A stretch of 64,000 nucleotides of DNA. Origin: Tilletia caries (lineage: Eukaryota > Basidiomycota > Exobasidiomycetes > Tilletiales > Tilletiaceae). Every line of letters starts with the position of its first letter. Within the stretch, counting starts at the first letter, position 1. Below are positions 43,609 through 56,210 of the stretch, one piece after another. A model generated the notes under the pieces. That model saw only the letters and a list, made by a program, of their open reading frames with translations. It was not told where the DNA came from and ran no database searches. The translations under genes and the position numbers were made by a program. The DNA is taken from assembly GCA_032718865.1 (NCBI GenBank), contig JALUTQ010000040.1:930001-994000 (forward strand), given 5' to 3'.

Positions 43609-45057
43609 ATGCGCGTCTCCCGCCATGGCACCAAGGCCAACGCCGAACCCGACGACCGCGCTCACAACGCCATCGCCCGTCTCAACGCCCTCGACCGCAG
43701 TAGATCCGAAGAATGGGCCGAGTACGTCCACGACGGGGGCGATGGGGAGGACGAAGACGAGGATGAAGGACTGCGCTGCGGTACGGACAGCGGCAACGGC
43801 AGCGGCAGCAAGTACTCCTGGACAAAGGCCCTCTTGGTAGAAGCCAACGTCCGCAACAACCGATACCGCGACATCGCCTCCTGGGACCATGCCCTCCTTC
43901 CCGGCCCCTACCTGAACGCCTCCCTCATCCCACCCCTGCCCCTGCCCGCCTCCACGCAGCCAAGTCGACCTCAAGGACAGGCATACATCGCCTCCCAAGC
44001 GCCCCCACCGCATACCTTCCCCGCCTTCTTCGCCCATCTCTGCGCACAGCGCGTCCGCGTCCTCGTCATGCTCACCCCGCTCACCGAACGCGGTCTTAAG
44101 AAGGCGGATCAGTATTGGCCCTCAGCGGGTGGAGGTGAGCGGTCGATACCAGTCCGGCCGACGCTCTCCTCGCGGAGTGCGCATTTGTTCCATCATCAGC
44201 AGAAGCAGAGGGAGCAGCAGCTGCAGCAGCAGAGTGGAGGAGCGACTTCGACGACGCGGTCGGTGAATCGTCGGATACTCAACTTGCCCTCGTCCGATTG
44301 GGCCGTCGAAGTCCTCGAGGAACAGGATCTCTCAACAGGCCCTTCCCCTTCCTCCTCCTCCTCTTCCTCGGCATCATCACCTTCTCCCCGGCCCCTCCCT
44401 TCAGGAACCCATCTCCAACTCCGTCGTCTCCGGCTCCACATCGAAACCCGACCGTCCCCCTCTGAATGCATCCTCGCCTCGCAAACCCCAAGCGGGCCGT
44501 CCTCCGAACGAGCGGGGCTGCAGCAGAACCTGAACACCACCAGCGGCTCAGCAACACACGACCTCGTCCAGCTCCACCTCTCCTCTTGGGCCGACTACGG
44601 CACCGACTCGCTCGATACGCTCGACATCCTCCTCGACTGGATCGACCATCTCCAGCTCCAAGAATCATCACCGCCTTCACCTTCACCTTCGTTATCACAA
44701 CCACCACCTCCCATCTGGATCCACTGCTCCGCAGGCGTCGGACGAAGCGGGACCGTCATCGCAGCCCACATGCTGCGCAACCGAAATCGGCACCTTCCCA
44801 AGCCCAAGCCCAACTCCAACGAGCTAATCAAAATGACTATCCCCGAAGAAAGAGACCGAGCTTTCCTACTAGCCGATTGCAGCTTGGAGCACGAGCACGA
44901 AGCGGATGCCGATTCGACGCAGCGGCTGGCAGAGGTCATCGCCGTCGTCGCGTATCTCCGCCGCTTTCGGCCTATGATGGTACAGACGCCCGCTCAGCTT
45001 GAGATGGTTTGTGGGGCTCTGGCCGCGGCCACGGCCACGGACGGGCCCACGGGCTGA
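43609..45057 (+). CDS. Classical protein tyrosine phosphatase
   Basis: The single-exon frame gives 482 residues and dephosphorylates phosphotyrosine by family. PTP landmarks in order are the phosphotyrosine-recognition loop NNRYRDI (about residue 85), YLNASLI, QAYIASQAPPPHTFPAFF, QYWP, the general-acid loop, the P-loop IHCSAGVGRSGT with nucleophile Cys at about residue 373, and the Q-loop QTPAQLEMV near the end. The general-acid loop reads WADYG instead of WPDHG; Asp is kept but Pro is changed to Ala. Low-complexity inserts break the domain: Gln-rich near residues 190-210, Ser-rich near 245-265 and a Ser/Pro run before the P-loop. The N terminus has no membrane segment or SH2-like part, so it is probably cytosolic. 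It may relate to the Ptp1/Pyp group, but the exact orthologue is unclear. Confidence 0.9.
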   Translation: MRVSRHGTKANAEPDDRAHNAIARLNALDRSRSEEWAEYVHDGGDGEDEDEDEGLRCGTDSGNGSGSKYSWTKALLVEANVRNNRYRDIASWDHALLPGPYLNASLIPPLPLPASTQPSRPQGQAYIASQAPPPHTFPAFFAHLCAQRVRVLVMLTPLTERGLKKADQYWPSAGGGERSIPVRPTLSSRSAHLFHHQQKQREQQLQQQSGGATSTTRSVNRRILNLPSSDWAVEVLEEQDLSTGPSPSSSSSSSASSPSPRPLPSGTHLQLRRLRLHIETRPSPSECILASQTPSGPSSERAGLQQNLNTTSGSATHDLVQLHLSSWADYGTDSLDTLDILLDWIDHLQLQESSPPSPSPSLSQPPPPIWIHCSAGVGRSGTVIAAHMLRNRNRHLPKPKPNSNELIKMTIPEERDRAFLLADCSLEHEHEADADSTQRLAEVIAVVAYLRRFRPMMVQTPAQLEMVCGALAAATATDGPTG

Positions 45058-46332
45058 GGATGGGCTTCGGTTCTTCCAAAAGCTGCGGTCCCCCCGCGAG
45101 ACTGGAGAGGCCGGTTGGGTGGGGGTTTCCGGTACATACAACTTCCCTTCGCTCCCTATTATCTCCTACATTACCAGATCTGCACTCCTGCTCTGCTCCC
45201 CTTGGGATAACAAGTCACGCCGCGCAAATACATCAGTCAACGCATCGCATCGCATCTTCCATCCGATCCTCCAAGTTCTCTCCTTCTGCTCCGGCCCTCT
45301 CTCTTCGGACGTTCCCATGCGCATGCATGATACACAGAGCGATGGTTCGCGACAGAGCCTTGAATTTAACCAAAAATAAGGGCTACAGACTGGAGCTACA
45401 CATACGACGTACTTGCTGCCCTCCCCGAAGCCAGTTCGAGAGAGAGAGAAAGTGATCGATGTCCATCGAGGAAGAGGGGGTGGGACCCGATAGGGAAGGG
45501 ATTTTGCCGAGCCGACGATAGACGAAGGAAAAGAAGGAGAGGTGAAAGCCAGTTCGCCAGCCCTTTCCTATGCCTACGGGTAGGCCCTGTTATCCCGCCT
45601 TGGGAACCGATTGTGACAGGGGGGTTCTTTGTTCTTGTTTCGTTTGCGCGTCCGTCCAAGGCCGAACGCAAGGAATGTGTGACGTTTCGTGTCAAAAGGA
45701 GGAGTGATGCTACAGGCCCGGATGACTTGACAGAATCGCCAGGATTCCTGAACCGCTGGGAAGGTCTTTGTCGAGGGAAAGCGGCATCATCGTTCCCTTG
45801 ATGGATCGTTTTGAAAAACCTGATTGTGAGGTTTGGGGGGAAGGGAGAGATGCTACATGGGGCAAAAGTGTTTGGCGTTGGAAAACCTTGCCGGGAGGGG
45901 AGAAGTTGAAGTAGAGCCGTTGCAAAATAAGCGAAGAAAATGGCGAGAGCCGATTGACAGAGGCGGAGGCGGAGTCGGGGACGGTTCGGGGGAGCCGAGT
46001 TGTTCGATGGGATCGTCTTGCTACCAGAACAAGAGGTCTTCGAATGCAGCTTTCTTCCGAGCCGAGGGAGGGGAGTAGAAGAGGAGAAGAGGACGTCCGA
46101 AAGGGTTGGGGCAATGCAAAATAAGCAGTGCTACTCCTGTTGAAATAGTTGATCCAAAAAAATTATCTTGTCTTGCGAGGAGGGTGGAGAGCAGATCCGG
46201 GTCGAAAATGGGAAGCACTTGCTGACCAGAGCAGGTGTCTCCCGGTCCATGGCGGATCGCTGCCAGGGGCGGCGGAGGCGACGTCAAGCCGGGGTCCCTG
46301 GCCGTCATCCGGAATGTTCAGGGATTGCAAGC
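45058..46332. other. Convergent intergenic region
   Basis: About 1.3 kb between the ends of the phosphatase gene (+) and the RlpA-like gene (-). Frames here are short and show no domain. No repeats noted. Confidence 0.5.
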
Positions 46333-48469
46333 TCATACGAACTTCCACGTGATGGGGTACATGCCCGTGTCGCGGCTGATGCCGGTGGCAGCCCACGCGC
46401 CAAGGGAGAGATCGATCGAGTTCCTGTTCACGCAAGTCGGGCACTCATCGGCGACCTATAAAGCCAGGAAAAAAAAACAGTTTCAACAGGTCAGTCAACC
46501 TTGATGACCCAACAGAGCAAACGGTTTATGTGCTTCAAAAACTCACCTTGGCAGTAACACAGTTGCCACCCTTGGCATGGCAAATCTGAACCATCTTGCC
46601 ACACTGCGAGCCACCGGCGTACATCGACGACTGAAGAGCGACGACGAGGTCGTAGTCGCCGTGCTTGGTGCCACAGGCACCCGTGGTTCCGTCCTGGGTG
46701 TAGAAGGTGGCAAAGCCGCCGGTGACACCGCCCGAGATGGAACCGCCACCGCCACTGGGCTTGGGAGTGTCTGCCTTGGCTGGCGCGGGCTTCTCGCCAC
46801 CGTTGTTGTTGCTGTTATCGTCGTTGCCGGTGTTACCCTCGTCGCCCTGGTCAGAGGTGACACCTTCGTCATCGTCGCAGTCCTCCTCGGCAGCACCATC
46901 ATCGTCACCGCCAAGGACGGAAAAGGAAGCGGTGACGTCCTCGTCATCGTCATCGTAGTCATCCTCAGCGTCGTCCGAGCTGCCGGAGTAGTCTCCTGAG
47001 ATTGCACCGCTGTCACCACCACCGTTGCCACCGTTGTTGCTGTAGGCCTGGGCCTGGTAGTTGTGCACAGCCTTGGACCCGCCCGAGTGGCCGTTGCTGT
47101 TACCAGAGTTGCCCCCGGAGTGGCTGACAGAGTGGTCGTCGGAGTAAGTAACGTCAACATCGTTGTCGAGGTCATCGTCTTCTTCACTGCTGTAGTCATA
47201 GTCCTTGGCCGGAGCAGGCGTCGTGGTAGGCTTGGAGTGGGGCGAAGTCATGGTGGTGCTTGTAGAGGTGGCGGTAGCAGTGCATGGAACCGAGATCGGG
47301 ATCGTGGTGGCAGTGCCGTTGATGAATCCAGTCAAGGTGTGAATTGGGCTACCCGTGCAGACACCGCCGGTGGTGACGGGGTTCGTACCGTTGAAGGAAA
47401 TCAGGATGGTCGAGGTGGCGTTGCCGCTCTTGGGGGTCAAGGTCAGCGTGTTCTTGAGGGTGGGTGCAGCAGTGAGAGTGGAAGCAGCCGAAGTGATGGT
47501 GGACGTTGCGTTGCCAGACGGGGTCGTCGTGGCACTGAGGTGCGAGGTCGTTGTAGCTGTAGCAGAGGTGGTGGTCGAGTTACCGTGGGTAGTGGATGCA
47601 GAGGCTGAGGTAGAAGACTTGGTCGAGGACTTGGTTGAGGACTTGGTTGAGGACTTCGTCAAGCTGGCCGAAGTCGAGTGCTTGCTTTCAGTGGAGCGGG
47701 ATGATGCGGTTGAAGAACCCTTTGCGTGCTCTGTTGAGTGAGGGTCATCGCCACCGTGCTTGTAGACCTTGGTGGGGGCAGGCGCGGATGGCCTCCCGGT
47801 CTCGTGGTACCCGACTTCGTGGTCCTCGGCGGGTGCGGCTGGCCTTCCCGTCCCGTGGTACCCGACTTCGTGGTCCTCGGCGGGTGCCGTCCACGACTGA
47901 GTGGGCTTGGACCAGGTGTTGGACCACGTGGGAGAGGGCTTCGAGGCCGTCGCGGTCCAAGTGTTCTGAGCGTGATGCGACTCAGGCTTAGCCGAGGTAG
48001 CGGGATGCTTCCACTTCTGGTCGTCACCGTCGTCATCGTTCTTCTGGTTCTGGTCCCACTTGTTGTCCTTGGCATCGTCGTGGTCATCGTGGTCATTGTT
48101 CCACTTGTTGTCACCGTTGTTGTTGTCGGCACCCTGGTTCTGGTCCCACTTGTTGTCGCCGTCGTTCGCTGAGTCGTCCTCCTTTGCTGCAGGAGCAGAG
48201 GCGGCGTCAGCAGTAGGCGCCGGTACCTGCTTGGGCTGATCATCGGCGCCAGCGCCGGAGTTGTCGTCGTCGTTTCCCGAATCAGTTCCATTGCGGCGAA
48301 CGACTCGGAGCATGCGTTTGCTGCCCATGTGGTTGTGAGCACGCGCGCGAAGTCCGTGAGCTTGGCCGTGACCGCGGACCTCGAGGGAGGCGACGGCAAC
48401 CTGTGGAGCCAGGCTCGCGACGGAGAGGGTAAGGGCGAGAAGAGCTGAGTACGAGGTGATGCGAACCAT
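46333..48469 (-). CDS. Secreted RlpA-like double-psi-beta-barrel protein with long low-complexity stalk
   Basis: Exon 1 (48469-46547) and exon 2 (46455-46333) give 681 residues. Residues 1-28 form a signal peptide (MVRITSYSALLALTLSVASLAP). About 530 residues of low complexity follow: Asn/Asp-rich segments (KWDQNQ repeats), two copies of a unit containing APAEDHEVGYH, a KSSTKSST run, a Ser/Thr-rich stretch suited to O-glycosylation, and acidic clusters. The C-terminal 110 residues are a DPBB domain: GGFATFYTQDGTTGACG, SQCGKMVQICHAKGGNC and, across the intron, VADECPTCVNRNSIDLS and GMYPITWKFV. This matches fungal RlpA/barwin/expansin-like secreted proteins. Such proteins are often cell-wall linked or secreted; a role in wall loosening or host contact is inference. 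No GPI signal is seen. Confidence 0.88.
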
Positions 48470-49899
48470 TTTGTGTTTGCTGGAAGTCTAGAGAGTTGTT
48501 GTTGCTTTGGTCGGAGATTTGCAAGGAAGAAAGGAGAGCTGGATCAACAGCAGGAGATGGAAGAGTTCGGCTGGCCTAACCTGAGGCGTCCTGATTGAGG
48601 TGGGATGGAATAATATTGCTGCACTGCAGTCGAAAAAGGGAAGATGTCAATGGCTCAAGGCAAACGACTCGAAGAGGGAAAAGGGGGAGAGAGTGGGAGG
48701 AGGGTGAAGGTGAGGAAGAGAGTGGAAGAGAGAGAGAGAGAGGGTTGGTGGTGGTAAAAGGGAGGGATGAAGAGGGAGATGGACGGGATCCAAACCAGGG
48801 AGGGAAGGCAGTGAGCTGTCAACTTAAGCGAGTGAGCAAGAAGGCAGAGCAGCAGCGTAAGAACTCGTCCATGGACAAAGGACGGGCGTCAGTCATTACA
48901 AAAGCATAAAGTGCACGTAATCGTCCTCTTTCGGCACCCGGCGGTGTTCCGATCTTGTCTCGCTGCCTTTGTTGGTTCGTCCGCCTGGCGAAGCTGTGGG
49001 CCAGAGCCCAGACGCCGGTCGTGGAGGAGAGCAGCAGAAAGGATTCGCAGGTCGGCTTCGAATTTATCCAAGGAGGCGCAATTGGAAGCACTGCACCCCT
49101 TCTTGGGTCCGCGGTCCAGCAGCGGTACGGAGTGGCACGGCGTAGCTTTTGCCAGCGCAGCATCCTCACAAGACCTAAGATCGTAATATGTCTCTCGTCG
49201 AAGATACAGAGAACAGCGAGTCTGCGACAATAATATGAATGTCACCGTTCCATGTTGTCCCAGATCTCACACTCAGTCCGGAGTCCCGACTCACCGCGAG
49301 GCCAGAGCCAGTCCTTCCCAATTGCATGGGCGACCGATGTTGCGACTTGCGACGATCTGCGAACCGTCGCCTGATGTTGCACTTTTTCCACCAACCCTGG
49401 TGATCGACTTGCGGGCTGTGGCGTGGTGGCGAAGTCGGCGTTTACATCTGACAAAAGTTGCCGATTCGCTGGCAGATGGTTTCGGGAATCGTCAATCGTG
49501 CGCGGCGGCACGTTAAAAAGCGTTCAAGGGTGGCAATTTTATGTATCCCAGTTCCCACACATCAAGCCGAAACTCAAGTCATCAGCATCAGGCGCGAAGG
49601 TGTAGAAGTGATCGCTGTTTCGTCCGCTCGGAGAGCTCGGCGTAGACTTCTGCGGCTGCAGGCTGCAGGACAGAAAAGGCCAGACCGGAGATCGGAATCG
49701 TGGTTCAGGTCGATGCTCCGAGGTAGTCCATGGCCTGACAGCTGGCGCTGAGCGGTTGACTCCGACTTTCTCGAGTTCTTCCCTCGGCTCCTTCGCTGAT
49801 GTCGTTCGTCGCGTGGCGTCTTTGGTAGAGGACTCGGTCGCGTGGTCTGCGTTGGGTAGACGGGGCCAGTTGTCTGGTCTTGACGTCGTGAGTGCCGTT
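48470..49899. other. Intergenic region RlpA-like gene / GCN2
   Basis: About 1.4 kb. It holds a purine-rich tract with (GA)n around 48,720-48,745, upstream of the RlpA-like gene and probably part of its promoter. No gene supported; GCN2 ends at 49900. Confidence 0.5.
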
Positions 49900-52800
49900 T
49901 CAAGGTAGGATGAACCCCCGATCAACTCGGGAAGAGTATAGCAACCGAGCCTGGCCAGCTTTGACGACGATCGCGTCGACCTCTCGTCGGATCTTGCGCA
50001 GGTAGTCCTTGTCTTCGGCTACCCCCGCCATCAGATCCCAGAACACTCGATCCTCGCTCTGCTGGCACGCTGACCCGAACCGCTGCAACGTCGGCCAGCT
50101 CATGTCTACCACGACCACTGCAGCGTTGCCGTACAGCAGCTCTTCTCCGATTCGTGCAGCCTCACGTGCAGCTGTGGACGATAGTTTGGGACGGAACTTT
50201 GCTCTTCAGCCTGTGCTCTGTTCCTCGCTTCGAGAAGCGACAAGCAGAAGTCACACTTACCTTTGTCTTGTAGCAATTGCATTGACGACCCTCGCAATCT
50301 CCGTTCCCGGTCCCGGTCCTTGTCCTTATTCTGTCCTCCTCGTTTTTCTCGATCTGGCAGTATAATATGGAAGTCGAATCCTTGTCCAGCGCCCGGGGTC
50401 ATGTAAGTCGAAATGCCCAAGTTTGGCGCTGGGGTACTCCCACTCGAACCTAGGTTCGGAGCTGGGATGCCCGAGCCCGGAAAACTGACCGGTGTCGTTT
50501 CGTTTGGCGTGAGGCCAGCGACAGCGGGAGTCACTGTGCCGGCATGATTGTGTCCGCCGTGGACAACATCGATCGCACGTTGTCGCGCGATTTCGGTGGC
50601 GAGCCAGCTACACAGCTCATGCCGGGAAACCTCCTGCTCGGTCCGTCGAAGAATGTTCTTCACCTTGAGCTTGCTTGGGTGGGGCATGTGGACGAGGAAG
50701 AGAATTCCTTCGCTTCGACACGTTGCTGCAATTGCCTCTGCACTGTCGGGCGAGACGTGGTCGTATGCTAGGTCAGCACAGATACCATGCGCCCAGAGCA
50801 TCCGGACGACCTCGATCCTTGCGTCTCGCATATTGTCTCCGCTGGCCACGTAAACGTCGGCTCGACGAGGCGTCCACTGCCCGAAACTACGTTCTTCTTC
50901 GACGACCCGCGACACAAACTTCGAAACGTTGCGGTCCTGGTATCGACTGAGCGCAGCGGCAATCTGACCTGCCGATATCTGCACGCCCACTCCATGAGGC
51001 GGTACCGAGCTGGACGCAGGATTCGCGAACTTCTTGATGAGCCAGTCGTAACGACCGCCTATGGCCTGTCGATGAGGGAGTGTGAACATGTTGAGCGAGT
51101 GGTCTCGGGAGACCAACACCATCTGCTACTCACCAGAACATCTTTGCGTTTGTCAGCCCTGAGAACCGAAAAGAACACTTCTCCTCGGTAGAACGAGGAG
51201 CCCTGTACCATCATGGGCGCAATAAGCAGAGGGCGTTGGACTCCAAATTGCCGTGCCAGTCGGATGACTTCGTCCAGTTCCTCGAACGCAAGTGCAAGTT
51301 TCGGTCTATGGTCCACAGGTATTAGCCGCTCGAGTCGTTGCTGGACCGCCTTCAACTCGCCTGAGAGAGTAAGTATGAGGGACAGTGAGCAGGACATCAT
51401 AACAAACTCTACGCTGAAAGATCCTGACTGACCAGGCATGGAAGCAGCTTCAATTTCGTCCAGAACGGAGCGCGCCAGAGGCAACTGTGCGAGCTTTTCG
51501 CGTGCAGAAGCATTTGTCCGCTTCGAACCCAAGCCGGCGACCGCAGCGAGTAGAGCAGGGCGGTGCTTGTCGGACACCCTGTCCAGCAATATCTCAAGCA
51601 CTTCTCCGTGGTTGAGATGGAAGACCCATTCCTCCGTTGAAAGACCGGGAACGTCGTCGATGATCTCCTCCAGAAGGAGCAGTACTTCGGCCTCCGCAAG
51701 ACGAGTCATCTCAGGAGAAATGATATCGAAGTCGACCTCGAGCAATGACCGTGGTTGCGAGCCAGCTATCACATTCTCTCGGAACACTGGACCCATCTCG
51801 TATCTGTGTAAAGAGCAAGTGTGTATGTGAGTCTGCGTCGCAGATGCTTTGCCAGGAAGTACACGCACCTTTTGAACCGCTTGTTGAGCGAACGAGAGCA
51901 CGCGCGAGCGAACGCTATCAAATGATCGTATGGAAGCTGAACTAGCTTTCCGGTCTTATCTAATAGCTGTACGGGCTTTCGATCTGGTCCGTATATGTCG
52001 TTCGGTGGCATCAACAGGGGAGTCCGCAGCGGTACCGCGCCGTGCCGTTTGAATAAACCTTGCAGCATGTCCATGATCACGTTGAGGTGGGGTTGATGTG
52101 ACTCGCCCTCGGCTCCGACGTCGAACGTGAATTCTCGGACCTCATCGTTGCTGACTTCGGTAAAGAGGGCATCTAGGAGACGATGATGATACGCACTGGT
52201 CGGATTTGACATAAGGCGAAGACACTCCTCAATGTAATCGTCCTGGTCGGGAAGCCGAGGAGATCAGAACAACTCCATTCGCACTTGACCTGCACCATGT
52301 GGACTCACTTCAAGTTTTGGAGGAAGCAGCTCACTCTTCAGTAGCGCTACTGGTGTGGGCCGTTGGTCTTCGTTATGGTTGAGCAAGGACCGGAGGATGG
52401 TAGTCTGTACAGCGAGTTCATCCCCAGGCCAGGAGGCTGGAAATTTGATCTGCTCCAATCGCAGGTCTTTGAGCACTGCGACTCGTTCCATTCCCGTCGT
52501 GTACACTCGCTGCGAGGCCAACATCTTTTGATGTAATCAAAAAGGGGGTAAGTAAGGACGTAAATGGATTTTGGTCTTCTCCGCTAGAATTTGCTCACCT
52601 CAAAGAAGACGATGCCGAGGGAGTACATGTCGACTTTGTCGCCTCTCCTTCTTCCAAGTCCCCTCAGAATTTCGGGAGCGATGTAGAGGTTGGTGCCGAC
52701 GATGTCAGAGGTCAAGTCGGTGCTGTCCATGATGTCAGTCGCTCCTTCGTTCTGGTCGAATTGCTGCGGACTAGTGGTCGCAAGCCCAAAGTCTCCAAGC

Positions 52801-55800
52801 TTAACGTCTCCAGAGGGCGTGACCATAATGTTCGCCGGCTTGATGTCGCGATGCACAACTGTGAGAACGGGAGTAAGTAAGAGGGATGGCTTGGCCTCTA
52901 GAGCAAAGATGCAGATGCAGACTCACTTCCAAGCGAATTAATATGAGCCAGCGCTTCAAGTAGCTGCCGAAAGAATCGCCAGGCATCTTCAATCTCCAGA
53001 CCTTTATCGATCGCCTCCTTGAGAGTGCCAGAGTCGACGAGTTCCATCTGGATGTGTAACCACCTTGTCGGAGACGGGATTGGAGGAGGCTGCGTTTCAG
53101 AAAGCGACATGGATTGGACCTTACTGCCGACCTCCTCGGACCGGCCCGATTCCGTACTACACTCGCTGTCAGAATCTTCTGAATCACTCTCGTCCTCACT
53201 TCCCGAATCGCGCCGAAACTGGATGTCCGGATACGAGGCGGAAAACGCATCGTGACCTCGCGATAAGAAGTCGTCGTCGTTGAATCCAAAATTCAGCTCG
53301 GAAGCGTCATGCAGCGATTGGCTTTGGGTGATCTGACTACCCGTCATTTCGCTGAGTGCCGCAGTGGCGGCAGATGCGTGAGGTAGTTCCGATTCGATCC
53401 AGCATGTCACGTAGCGCACGATGTGTACGTGTGACAAGCGCGATAGAGCAGTGATCTCACGCAGTGTCCGCTCGTCATTCTCGGGCGAGCTGCTCAGTTT
53501 GATACGTTTGATAGCGTACATGTTCTGTGGAAAATATGGTCGTGAGTAGTTTGCAACATGTGAGCCGATGCGTCGTGTTCACAAGCAACTCACGCCATCA
53601 AGTCTCTGCCGGAAGTATGAGTGCGATCTGTTCAGAATCCGCAAAAAAGGAAGGAATCGATCTGTCACTATCACATAAAACTCACATTCTTGGCTTTGAC
53701 GACAGATCCATAAGCGCCCTTTCCAAGAAATTTGACTTCTTCAAAGTCGGCACGATATCGAGAGTAGCCCGCAGGTTCCTGTTGAGCAGCTTGACCGAGT
53801 TGCCAGAATGACCCTGGACGCGAGAATGGGGTCGGAGTGGGAGGCTGTCCTTTAACTTGGACATCCGAAGCCGACCGATTCCGTTGCGGCGGTTGCTGCA
53901 GCGCAAGTCTCGAAGGTCGATGTTTAGGATCTGATGACTCGGCTTCCTTTTCTTGGGCGATCAGCTCGTTGAGGCGGTTCAACACTGATTCTGCGGACGG
54001 TCGACGGCGAGGAGATCGGTCGAGCATGTATGTCAGCAATTCGCGAGCGACGGGGTGAAGATAGTCGGTATCTGACAGAGGGCCAAGAGAGTCAGTCGTG
54101 TGAACCGAGCTACTCTTTCCAACACTACCATTCTACTCACTCTCGTGAAAGAAAGTTTCGGGGTCCTTGTAGTTTTGGAGTGCATCAAGACCGTGCAGCA
54201 TTTGTACGGTGCAGCATGCCAGATCCCAGACGTCGCGTTTTTTGGTGTACACTCGCGGGGCATCTGCCACTTCAGGCGCTTGCCAGGGTTGCGGAATCGA
54301 TCGCTCCTGAATTTCGAGATCGGACACCAACGGATGGGTGCGATGCAGATCCTGCAGTCGGCGGAAGTAAGAGCACCGTCGGAGCTTGGCGATGCGCGGG
54401 CCTTGCGCTCCGGGACATATTTGGATGTGGTCAGGATCGATGTTCCGATGTACCAACCCTTTATTGTGCAGTGCATCTAGTCCGCCAAGGACTCCCAATA
54501 AGTAGGTCTTCGATCATGCCAGGAGATGTCAAAAAGTTCAGCACCATGATTGCAGACCTTCTGGAACACTTGTTGCTCACCTGAACACGCGCCCATGGCA
54601 GAGTTTCAGCTTGCTCCAAAATATCAGCGACCGTTGGACCCATGCTTCGTTCGAGCACAACATTGAGTCGCCATGTCTGCTCGTCGTTAGCAGTCACTCT
54701 CGACAAAGATGAGGCCTGGACGTTGATCAGGTTGAGATCGTGAACTCGTCTGAGCTTGTCGATTTCTCCTTCGATCTCCTCGACCCTTTTACGGCCCGAT
54801 GACGAGCGGTAGTATTCCGTCTTGATGTGGTATTGCTCAACCATCCAGGAAGGATTCAGGGCCGAGGAAGCATCAGCAGATACAGAGGGATCTTTCTGTG
54901 CAGGCTCGGCAATTGAGGTAGTGCACAGCACCCCTGTTAATTGACGACTCAAGTCAGATTGGCGCAGTGGCGCAAACAGAGTCAAAAGGGCATGTAGTCG
55001 CACACTCACCATGATCTAGGACTGGCCCCAGCCGTATGGCGGACCAGGCTCTGCCACCTTCCTCGATGGGATCCAGGAAAGTGATGACTTTGCCATCGTC
55101 GAACGCGGCGGATGCTGGCATACGCGTGAAGGTCTCCCCGACGGCGGGCTGGTTCTCGAGCCTCACCCTACGCTTCTCTTCCCGCAGTGCCTCAGCATGC
55201 CTGGCCGTTGTGATCTCGATGTCACGACTCAGTTGTTCCGCTCGAACTGCTTCGGCACGGGCCGCGGCAGCCGTCTTTGCCTCTTCCCGCTCCAACTCGA
55301 TCTGCAAAGGCAGATAACACATTCAGCTTGCCAAAATCGGTCGAATATGGCCTACACGAGAGTTGCTCACCTGTTCAGCTTCTCTTCTTCTCTGCCTCTG
55401 TTCCTCCTCGAGACTGACTTGCGGCTCGGCCTGTTTGAGAACTTTCGTTCGCTGATGCTGTGCGATAAATTCTTGGGCCAGGCTCACGAGGTCCCAAATC
55501 ATTTCGCTTCCGACATGGCCATTGGCTTCCTTTTGGAGGAGACGGATGAGCTCGTTGATGTTGGCGGCCGGGATTCCAGATTCCTTTTGGTTCTCGAAGC
55601 TGATGCTCGGAACCGCGAATGGGTATGTTTTAGGAAGATGGATTCGCAGTCGAAGTGTAGCCTTGAAATTCGCGACCACGTCGTCTTCCTCGATCCTCAA
55701 GGAGATGGAGAGGTCGTGGGCGCCTTGAACGTTTTTCCACGCGGAAGCGACCGGCACCACCTTGAAGTCATCACCCAAGATTGCAGAGAGTGCTTCGACT

Positions 55801-55853
55801 TCTTGAGCTTGGATATCAGCCAGCTCTTGTGCTGAGGGAAGTGGGACGGTCAT
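49900..55853 (-). CDS. GCN2: eIF2-alpha kinase Gcn2 (general amino-acid control)
   Basis: Gcn2 binds uncharged tRNA during amino-acid starvation and phosphorylates eIF2-alpha. All expected parts are present over about 14 exons. The RWD domain starts at ATG 55853 ([13 protein letters not shown]...[14 protein letters not shown]), then a charged helix ([21 protein letters not shown]). A pseudokinase follows ([19 protein letters not shown], with HRN replacing HRD). The active kinase has [19 protein letters not shown], an acidic insert, [14 protein letters not shown] and APEIL. Then comes the HisRS-like domain ([52 protein letters not shown]) and a C-terminal ribosome/dimer region ending GFILP. 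The glycine loop and the AIK strand are joined by a 12-nt exon encoding RLDG (53605-53594). Activating tRNA-binding residues cannot be judged by eye. Confidence 0.95.
53594..53605 (-). other. 12-nt microexon inside the GCN2 kinase domain
   Basis: AGACTTGATGGC is bounded by CAG and GTGAGT. It supplies RLDG between KAKN and NMYAIKRI, which restores the family pattern of this strand pair. Both flanking joins are in phase 0. Confidence 0.75.
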
Positions 55854-56210
55854 TGTGAGGGCGACCAATTTCTGGGAATACGATCCCGTAACAGCATCTC
55901 CTGACAGACCAGGACACCCTGTCTTCAAGCCTCAAGCCACAGTACCGAACACCAAACTTGGTTCTGGCGCAGAGATGTTATCGGCACGCTGCGATGTTGT
56001 GGAAGCTTCCAGAGGATGAGAATGAAGGAAGTTGCGCCTGAGATTGGGCTACTCCCGTTCAGCACCAGTTCCGGGCCCGTTTTCGGACCATCTCCTCTCC
56101 CACTAGCGTCCGCCGTCTGGTAATCTGGTCCTGCTTCACAGTCAAGGCATCTCTTTCTCAGGCAGTGAGTGGTAGCGACGAGGTTGCTCTCGGACCAGAC
56201 GTGCATCAGA
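55854..56210. promoter_or_regulatory. Shared divergent promoter, GCN2 / methyltransferase
   Basis: These 357 bp lie between start codons on opposite strands, so both promoters lie here. No TATA box is evident. Confidence 0.6.

Noticed and set aside
43045..44037. 330-residue frame on the - strand
   Set aside because: It overlaps the phosphatase promoter and 5' coding part; low complexity, no motifs.
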